Source: CAYYNP01 sp964472545 (GTDB lineage: Bacteria; Planctomycetota; Planctomycetia; Pirellulales; Thermoguttaceae). From it: a DNA stretch of 26,541 nucleotides. Under the pieces are notes generated by a model. The model had not been told where the DNA came from, searched no databases, and was given only the letters and a program-made list of their open reading frames with translations. The stretch lies in NCBI GenBank assembly GCA_964472545.1, contig CAYYNP010000122.1, positions 1 through 26,541 of the forward strand. The letters run 5' to 3'. The position numbers were made by a program, and so were the translations under genes. Positions 21,258-26,541 of this stretch are shown piece after piece. Position 1 is the stretch's first letter, and each line of letters starts with the position of its first letter.

Positions 21258-22268
21258 ATGCTGAAGAAACTCATGATCGGATCGGTAGCCGTGCGGCCGG
21301 CGGTGCTGATGGCGCCGATGGCCGGGTTTACCGACTGGGCCTTTCGGCAGATTCTGCGGCGTTTCGGTGGCGTGGGGCTGTTGTGTACGGAGATGGTCGG
21401 CGCCCGGGGCGTGATGCAGGTCGGTGAGCGAAACGGCCAATGGCCCGGGCGGCTTTGGGGCGCCGGCGACGAGCCGCGGCCGTTGGCCGTGCAGATTTGG
21501 GACAACGACCCGGCGACGCTGGCCGACGCCGGCCGGCGGCTGGTCGAGCAACTCGGCGTGAGCGTGGTCGATGTGAACTTCGGCTGCCCCGCCAAGGCGA
21601 TCACCAGCGGCGCCCACAGCGGTTCGTATCTGCTGCGCGATCCGCAGCGCGTCGGCGCGATCGTCGCCCGGTTGGTCGAGGCGTGTGCTCCGGCGCCCGT
21701 TACGGCCAAGATCCGCCTCGGTCTTTCACCGGCGACGATCAATGCCGTGGAGGTCGCCCAAGCGGTCGAATCGGCCGGCGCGGCGGCGCTGACCGTCCAC
21801 GGGCGCACGGCCGCCGATCGCTTTGCCGGCCGGGCCGATTGGGACCAGATCGCTCGAATCAGACCGCATCTTCGCCGCATGCCGCTGATCGGCAACGGTG
21901 ATTTGCAGACGCCGCAATCGGTCGTCGAGGCCTTCGAGCGATACGGCGTCGACGGCGTGATGATCGGCCGGGCGGCGCTCTCGCGGCCGTGGTTGTTTCG
22001 GCAGATCGAGGCCGCCTTGGCCGGCGAGCCGATTCCCGACGAGCCGACGCTGGCCGAGCAGCGCGAGTTGCTGCTGGACCACTACGCGATGATCGTCGAG
22101 CGGTTCGGTCCGCAACGAGGCACGATCCTGATGCGCCGCTTCGCCTGCCGCTACGCCCAGGCGTGCCACGGCGCCCGGCGTTTCCGCCGGCACGTGGCCC
22201 AGGCCGCCACGCCGGACGAGTTCGCGGAGATCGTGCGGCAGCATTTTCCGCAGCAGCGGTCGGCGTAG
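21258..22268 (+). CDS. dus: tRNA-dihydrouridine synthase (DusB-like)
   Basis: This 336-residue FMN enzyme reduces specific uridines in tRNA to dihydrouridine using NAD(P)H. It shows the Dus TIM-barrel motifs in order: VLMAPMAGFTDWAFR near the N-terminus, TEMVGA, an AVQIWDNDP strand, and VVDVNFGCPAKAI with the catalytic cysteine at residue 110. AKIRLG (substrate and FMN contacts), TVHGRTA, IGNGDL and VDGVMIGRAAL (FMN phosphate) follow. The helical C-terminal domain with RRFACRYAQACHGARRFR is present, so the gene is full length. Translation could begin at ATG 21258 or at 21273 (MIGSVAV). The inverted family-A palindrome ends 2 bp before the first ATG and occupies the normal SD position, so the second start, with GAAGAAA upstream, is a real alternative. 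It faces the amidohydrolase gene. Confidence 0.92.
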   Translation: MLKKLMIGSVAVRPAVLMAPMAGFTDWAFRQILRRFGGVGLLCTEMVGARGVMQVGERNGQWPGRLWGAGDEPRPLAVQIWDNDPATLADAGRRLVEQLGVSVVDVNFGCPAKAITSGAHSGSYLLRDPQRVGAIVARLVEACAPAPVTAKIRLGLSPATINAVEVAQAVESAGAAALTVHGRTAADRFAGRADWDQIARIRPHLRRMPLIGNGDLQTPQSVVEAFERYGVDGVMIGRAALSRPWLFRQIEAALAGEPIPDEPTLAEQRELLLDHYAMIVERFGPQRGTILMRRFACRYAQACHGARRFRRHVAQAATPDEFAEIVRQHFPQQRSA

Positions 22269-22270
22269 CC

Positions 22271-22341
22271 CTGGCCGAAGGCCAGGTTTCACCGTAGCCT
22301 GGGCGTTGCCCCAGGCTACGATGAAATTGGCCTTCGGCCAA
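22271..22341. terminator. Nested palindromic element, likely bidirectional terminator between convergent genes
   Basis: Three hairpins lie in a row: CTGGCCGAAGGCCAG (22271-22285), GTAGCCTGGG/CCCAGGCTAC (22294-22303 with 22310-22319), and TTGGCCTTCGGCCAA (22327-22341). The outer two are also complementary to each other, so the whole can fold as one long stem. No long U-tract follows, so termination is inferred from position. The amidohydrolase stop (22316-22318) lies inside the central hairpin. Confidence 0.65.
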
Positions 22342-23596
22342 CGTTAGCACCGTGACAAATGGTTGCCACTACCGGGTGCGAGCTATCGAAGAGCAACTCG
22401 TGCGGATCGGCCGCGTCGTGCTCCGGCAGGGCGACGACGGCCAGATCGGCGAACTTGCCCGGTTCGAGAGAACCCACCTCGCCGGCCCGGCCCAGTGCGG
22501 CCGCCGCGTTGAGCGTGCCCAGTCGCAACACGACGTCGCCTGGCACCTCGGGGTGCCGTTGGGCGACGCAGCGCATTTCGGCCAGCACGCTGAGGTCGGG
22601 GGCCGATGCACGCGAGTCGGTGCCCAGGGCAACCGTGACGCCGGCCGCGAGCATTCTGGCGAGCGGATACGGCTGGTGGCCAAAGTGGGCATGGGTCCGC
22701 GGGCAGTAGACCACGGCCATCCGCTCGGCGTGCTCTGCGAGCAACGCAATCTCGTCGGCGTCGAGGTAGTTGCCGTGGATCACCAACACACGATCGGCTT
22801 CCGCGAGCTTGCGAAGGTAGTCCAGCGGACGGCTGCCCGGCGTAAACAGGGCCGGGTCGCAAGTGCCGAGCGTTTCAAAGTAGTCTCGCAGCGGTCCGGT
22901 GCCCGAGCGAAGCAGCTCGAGTTCCTCGCGCGATTCGGCCAGATGAAACGCCAACGGGACTCGAGACGTTCGGGAGAGTGCGATGGCCGCGTCGAGCAGC
23001 CGCGGCAGGACCGTGTAGGGGGCGTGGGGACTGAGCCCGGGCAGCCAACGTCGAGTCCCATCGCCGGCATCGACGTGACGCGGGGCCGTGGCCAACAGCG
23101 GATCGACTCGCTCGGGCGTGGGGGCAATCAGTTCCAAGAAGACCGTCGCGCCGATGGGCGAGCGCTCGAAAGGCTCGGATGACCAAGTCGGTTGGGCAAT
23201 CTCGCCGAGCGAGGTTGTGCCCAAGCGAAGGCTCTCCTTCAACCCGCGCCGTACGGGCGATTGCGACCCGTGGCGCTCCTGCCGAAAGCCCTCGATCACC
23301 AGCCGGAGCCAGTCGGCGATAGCGATCCCCGGCTGACCCAACGGCTCGGCCAGGCCGCTGAATTCCAGGTGCGTATGGGCGTTGACCAACCCGGGCAGGA
23401 TGGCCGCGTTGCCCAAGTCCTCGACGGGCCCACCGTCATAAAGCCGCGACCGGTGGTCGCGCCCTGCCCTGCCGTCCAACCGACCAACATCGACGATCCG
23501 ATCTCCCGCGATCGTCACCGTGCCGTTGGGGATCGGCTCCCCGGCGACCGGAAAGACGTAGCGAGCGGTCAGCGTGCGGATGTTCGAGGCGGTCAT
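22316..23596 (-). CDS. COG0402 metal-dependent amidohydrolase/deaminase
   Basis: This 426-residue cytosolic enzyme of the TRZ/ATZ/SAH-deaminase-like amidohydrolase superfamily shows the HxH motif at NAHTH (His74, His76), SPHAPYT (His191), FHLAES with metal ligand His218 and Glu221, IHGNYL (His274) and LGTDSRAS (Asp327). The C-terminal LEPGKFADLAVV strand belongs to the composite beta-domain. The substrate is probably an aminopurine-like nucleoside or heterocycle; aminofutalosine or methylthioadenosine deamination are candidates, and neither is proved. It follows the ABC permease by 18 bp, so it is likely in that operon. Residues ~45-53 (GRDHRSRLY) are the translation of family-A palindrome copy 5, and the last ~11 residues (GANVGRRPISS) run into the palindrome at 22271-22341, which supplies the TAG. 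No SD is visible. Confidence 0.88.
   Translation of the reverse strand: MTASNIRTLTARYVFPVAGEPIPNGTVTIAGDRIVDVGRLDGRAGRDHRSRLYDGGPVEDLGNAAILPGLVNAHTHLEFSGLAEPLGQPGIAIADWLRLVIEGFRQERHGSQSPVRRGLKESLRLGTTSLGEIAQPTWSSEPFERSPIGATVFLELIAPTPERVDPLLATAPRHVDAGDGTRRWLPGLSPHAPYTVLPRLLDAAIALSRTSRVPLAFHLAESREELELLRSGTGPLRDYFETLGTCDPALFTPGSRPLDYLRKLAEADRVLVIHGNYLDADEIALLAEHAERMAVVYCPRTHAHFGHQPYPLARMLAAGVTVALGTDSRASAPDLSVLAEMRCVAQRHPEVPGDVVLRLGTLNAAAALGRAGEVGSLEPGKFADLAVVALPEHDAADPHELLFDSSHPVVATICHGANVGRRPISS
23440..23464 (+). repeat. REP-like palindrome, family A, copy 5, inside the amidohydrolase coding sequence
   Basis: It has the same core and flanks as the intergenic copies (ATAAAGCC before, GCGACCGGTGGTCGC, then GCCC). 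It reads through in frame on the minus strand as GRDHRSRLY, between the first beta-domain strands and the LPGLVNAHTH motif. Confidence 0.92.
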
Positions 23597-23614
23597 CGAG
23601 AGACCATCCGTGAC

Positions 23615-25852
23615 TCAACTGATCTCAGGGCTCAACCCACGCTCGATCGGCTCCGCAACCCCTTCGTTGCCGATCCGTTCATTCGCCGACCGTTCATTGG
23701 AGAGTCGGCTGAACCAGAGCAACGTGATCCAGGCGGCCCCGGCCCCGGCCAGCACGATCGGCCAGTGGTACGCAAAACCTTCTCCGTCGGCGCCCGGCCG
23801 CGTCAACGGGCCGCGGAGCGATTCGGGCATCCCGGCGGCCGCCAGCGCGAGCGAATTGTGCGTGGCATGAAACGCCATGCACGGCCAGATGCTGCGGGTT
23901 TGCACGGCCACGTAGCCGACCACGATACCCACCAGGAACGTGATCATCTGCTGCTGCAAGATGGCGTGCATGAAGCCGAACAACAAGGCCGTGTAGATGA
24001 TCGCCCGCCACTTGCCGCCGAGCTTCAGAAAGCCCGAGAGAATGAACCCGCGAAAGGCCAACTCCTCGCAAATCGCCGGCAACACGGCCGCCAGCAGCAG
24101 CAAATACACGAATGGCATGTCCTTCGGGAAGAGGCCCTGAAAAGCCTCTTTCAGTGCGTCGCTCATCGGGTAGAGTTGCCCGACGGCCTCGCTCAGGGCG
24201 ATCACCACCGGGTGTAGAAACACGGCCAGCAGTATCGCCGCGGGGACGGTCAGCAAGCCGGGACGCCTCAGCAGGAGCGTTTGGCGGGGGCTGGTCGTCA
24301 GCATCAGCGTCATTAGCATCGCGGGCGCGGCAACCATGCCCAATTGGGCGCTGAGCATCATCCGCACGAAGCCGGCCTGTCCCTCGGGCGGGGTCGCCGA
24401 AAGGCTCATGAAGAAGCGGACCACCAGGATCAACACGGCGCAAGAGACGGCCGCGGCCACGGTCGGCGTGGGACGGCGGTCGTGCAATAAGTGCTGCACG
24501 CGCATTCGCACGTCGAACCGTTCGCTCTCGCGAAACAGGACCGATTCGGAGTTGAACTGCTCGACCGCCCAACGGATCGCAAACAGGCACGCAACCAACG
24601 TCACGGCCGCTACCACCGGCAAGTATTGCAGGGCCAACCAGTAGCTGCCCTTCAGTGCGCTCTGCAAGAGCAGCATTACGTTGGTCACCGGGATCAGGCT
24701 GTTGCCCAAGTTGAGCTTCACGCCCGGCGTCATCGGCAGCATCACCAACGGCATGGTGATCATCAACAGCGGCATCAAGTAGTATTGGCCCTCTTTGCTG
24801 CTGCGGGCAAACGCGGCCAGCGCCAGGCACAACGCGCTGAACAGTGCCGAGACGGGCACCAGCGCGATACCCAGCCAGAGAACGGCCATCGGCGGCGGCG
24901 GTCCGAATTGTCCGCCCAGGGCTTCGGCTTGACTGCCAAAGGCCACCAAGCCCGTCACGCCGGCGCTGAGCAGGTTCAGCGCCGCGGTGACCATGCTGAA
25001 GAGCATGATCGTGAGCAATTTGCCCATCACGATCTCGCTCCGCTCGGCCGGGCTGCTGAGCAAGGTCTCCAGCGTGCCACGCTCTTTTTCACCCGCACAC
25101 AGGTCGATGGCCGGATAGAAGGCCCCGGTCATGGCCCAAACCAGCAGCAACACGGGCAAGATGTTCGACCACAGGGCCGCCCCGCGAAAGGCGTCTGTGG
25201 ACACGTCGTCCATACTCGCGTCGAACGGCTTGGCCGCCGCGGCCGGTACGCCGCCGGCGCTGAGGATCGTGGCCACCCATTCTTCCCGCCAGCTTCTGAC
25301 CACGTCGCCCAGCCGCCCGCCGGCGATCAGCGATTCTTCGTGGGCGTTGGTGAAGATGATCTTCGGCGCGGGGATGTCGGCCTCCCAGGGGGACGTGTCG
25401 CCCTGCTCGCGCCGCTGCCGGAGCGTCTCGCGGAAGTCCTCCAGCCGCTGGGAAAAGCCGTCGGGGAAGAAAAGGGCCGCGTCGAACTTGCCCTCGCGCA
25501 CTGCCTGCTCCGCCACGGCGTAGCGATCCGGGTTCCAGTCGGGATCGCCGCCCGCCTCGGTGGCGTCGAACGTCAACTCCACCAACTTGGCTTGATCCGT
25601 GTCACCGCCGAAAAGCGTGGAAGAAAACCGGCTGTTCTCCAACAGCGGCGGATGCCCCGGCAGGTCGCGGGCCCCGACGACCAACACTCGCGAGGCCTCC
25701 TCGCGCCGAAACGCCAGGATCTCCACGAAGACCATCCCCAACAGCGGATAGAGCAGAATCGGCAGCACGAACATCATAAACAGCGTGCGCCGATCGCGAA
25801 ACTGATCGCGGATTTCGCGGGAGAGGATCAGCTTGACGTTGGAAAGGGTCAT
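23615..25852 (-). CDS. ABC-2 permease fused to a CPBP intramembrane protease domain
   Basis: This 745-residue polytopic membrane protein has two parts. The N-terminal ~450 residues look like a NatB/ABC-2 type permease: a first helix after REIRDQFRDRRTLFMMFVLPILLYPLLG, a large soluble loop (~55-225), and then helices with the GEKERGTLETLLSSPAERSEIVMGKLL elbow motif. The C-terminal part (~470-720) is a CPBP (CAAX protease/bacteriocin-processing) domain with EELAFRG at ~595, FGFMHAI near 625 and FHATHNSLAL near 662, the expected catalytic Glu-Glu-x-x-x-Arg, His and His-x-x-x-Asn residues. Such fusions are known in planctomycetes. It probably exports a lipid, peptide or ion with the ATPase encoded upstream, and may cleave a membrane substrate. 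It starts 33 bp after the ATPase stop; no clear SD. Confidence 0.92.
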   Translation of the reverse strand: MTLSNVKLILSREIRDQFRDRRTLFMMFVLPILLYPLLGMVFVEILAFRREEASRVLVVGARDLPGHPPLLENSRFSSTLFGGDTDQAKLVELTFDATEAGGDPDWNPDRYAVAEQAVREGKFDAALFFPDGFSQRLEDFRETLRQRREQGDTSPWEADIPAPKIIFTNAHEESLIAGGRLGDVVRSWREEWVATILSAGGVPAAAAKPFDASMDDVSTDAFRGAALWSNILPVLLLVWAMTGAFYPAIDLCAGEKERGTLETLLSSPAERSEIVMGKLLTIMLFSMVTAALNLLSAGVTGLVAFGSQAEALGGQFGPPPPMAVLWLGIALVPVSALFSALCLALAAFARSSKEGQYYLMPLLMITMPLVMLPMTPGVKLNLGNSLIPVTNVMLLLQSALKGSYWLALQYLPVVAAVTLVACLFAIRWAVEQFNSESVLFRESERFDVRMRVQHLLHDRRPTPTVAAAVSCAVLILVVRFFMSLSATPPEGQAGFVRMMLSAQLGMVAAPAMLMTLMLTTSPRQTLLLRRPGLLTVPAAILLAVFLHPVVIALSEAVGQLYPMSDALKEAFQGLFPKDMPFVYLLLLAAVLPAICEELAFRGFILSGFLKLGGKWRAIIYTALLFGFMHAILQQQMITFLVGIVVGYVAVQTRSIWPCMAFHATHNSLALAAAGMPESLRGPLTRPGADGEGFAYHWPIVLAGAGAAWITLLWFSRLSNERSANERIGNEGVAEPIERGLSPEIS

Positions 25853-25885
25853 CGATGTTCTATTTGGCTCAACGGAGTTCCCTGC

Positions 25886-26541
25886 TCAACTGGCCAGTTC
25901 GCCGACCGCCGGCGGATGGGCTGCGTCGTGTTGTGAAATCAACTGGAAGAACAACTCCTCCAGGTCGCGCTGGTGGTGCCGATCGCGGAGTTTGTCGAGC
26001 GTTCCTTCCGCCAGCACGTGGCCCCGGTGGATGATGGCGATCCGGTCGCAGAGCTTCTCCACTTCGCTCATGATGTGCGTCGAGTAGATGATGCACTTGC
26101 CTTGGTCGCGCAGTTCGCCCACGGTCTTCAACAGCGCCCGGGCGACCAGCACGTCGAGCCCGGCGGTCGCTTCGTCGAAGATCAACACCGGCGGGTCGTG
26201 TACCACGGCCCGGGCCACGGAGACCTTCTGCTTCATGCCGGTCGACATCTTGGCGCCGAGCACGTCGCGGGTGTCGTTCATCTTCAGCCGCTCGAAGAGT
26301 TCCTCCATCCGCCCGGCCAGTTGTGACTCGCCCATGCCGTGCAGCCGGCCGAAATACTCGACCATTTCCCAGCCGGTCATGCGGTCGTAGACGGCCGTGT
26401 TGGCCGACATGAAGCCGATCTGACGGCGCACCTCCGACGGTCGGCGGACCACGTCGTAGCCGTTGATCGTCGCCGTGCCGGAAGTGGGGCGGAGGATCGT
26501 GCTGAGGATCCGCAGGGCCGTGGTCTTGCCCGCCCCGTTGG
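25886..26541 (-). CDS. ABC transporter ATP-binding protein (NatA-like), 5' end beyond the window
   Basis: The reading frame stays open to the window edge, where minus-strand sequence gives NGAGKTT, the end of the Walker A motif. The N-terminal ~40 residues of the gene are therefore missing, and the ATG at 26452 is internal. Visible motifs are a Q-loop region IGFMSANTAVYDRMTG with no glutamine at the usual place, the signature MSTGMKQKVSVAR (a NatA/drug-exporter form of LSGGQ), Walker B VLIFDEATAGLD with the catalytic glutamate, and the H-loop IIYSTHIMSEVE. About 218 residues are present. It drives the fused permease encoded 33 bp downstream, giving a two-component exporter. Confidence 0.93.
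   Translation of the reverse strand, partial: NGAGKTTALRILSTILRPTSGTATINGYDVVRRPSEVRRQIGFMSANTAVYDRMTGWEMVEYFGRLHGMGESQLAGRMEELFERLKMNDTRDVLGAKMSTGMKQKVSVARAVVHDPPVLIFDEATAGLDVLVARALLKTVGELRDQGKCIIYSTHIMSEVEKLCDRIAIIHRGHVLAEGTLDKLRDRHHQRDLEELFFQLISQHDAAHPPAVGELAS

Noticed and set aside
24491..25936. 481-residue plus-strand reading frame opposite the ABC-2/CPBP permease
   Set aside because: The His/Gln/Arg-rich translation is what antisense of hydrophobic codons gives; the minus strand carries the real motifs.
1..26541. Anti-phage, toxin-antitoxin, biosynthetic or prophage system
   Set aside because: The genes were read for nucleases, reverse transcriptases, kinases, small toxin pairs, synthases and integrases; only RNase D (housekeeping) and a CPBP domain (part of an ABC permease) were found, neither in a defence context.

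Overview
The window is high-GC bacterial chromosomal DNA, very probably from a member of the Planctomycetota (Pirellulales-like). The evidence is its gene content: a secreted DUF1080 protein, an SMP-30/gluconolactonase-like protein, a long WD40 protein coupled to an SGNH hydrolase, a DUF6655-type lipoprotein, an ABC-2 permease fused to a CPBP protease, and a 71-residue protein of a type I associate with planctomycetes. Intergenic DNA is rich in palindromes and Shine-Dalgarno (SD) sites are often weak. A run of 100 N inside a 16-bp tandem array marks a scaffold gap, so this is a draft or metagenome assembly. No search was run; all family names rest on motifs read by eye.

Layout: 38-5943 (minus) holds an SMP-30-like secreted protein downstream of a two-gene RND efflux operon (adaptor then pump, GTGA overlap). 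6283-10607 (minus) holds a DUF1080 protein, then, upstream of a terminator-like hairpin, a WD40 propeller protein coupled by an ATGA overlap to an SGNH hydrolase. 10765-12327 (minus) is a POT/PTR2 transporter, divergent from a plus-strand DUF6655-like lipoprotein (12890-14050). A 96-bp MITE-like element lies at 14193-14288. 14312-17189 (minus) is an NhaD/CitMHS-type antiporter followed at 1 bp by RNase D. 17746-17961 (plus) is the small protein, with a clear promoter and SD, running into the minisatellite and gap. 18194-18805 (minus) is a single-pass membrane protein. 19105-21096 (plus) is a proline-rich exported protein with two TolC-like halves, followed by a tRNA-dihydrouridine synthase (21258-22268, plus). 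22316-26541 (minus) is a three-gene run: NatA-like ATPase (cut by the window edge), ABC-2/CPBP fusion permease, and a COG0402 amidohydrolase.

How the genes fit together: the adaptor and RND pump form an envelope efflux system whose outer-membrane partner is not adjacent. The ATPase and fusion permease form an exporter, with the amidohydrolase probably co-transcribed. Many of the rest encode exported or membrane proteins with no shared pathway that I can see. I found no defence island, biosynthetic cluster, prophage, transposase, CRISPR array, tRNA or rRNA.

The most striking feature is non-genic. Several families of short palindromes sit exactly at gene boundaries and repeatedly become coding sequence. 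They supply the stop codon and last residues of the WD40 protein and the amidohydrolase, the last roughly 28 residues before the end of the efflux adaptor, the stop of the 71-residue protein, and one in-frame internal insertion of about nine residues in the amidohydrolase.
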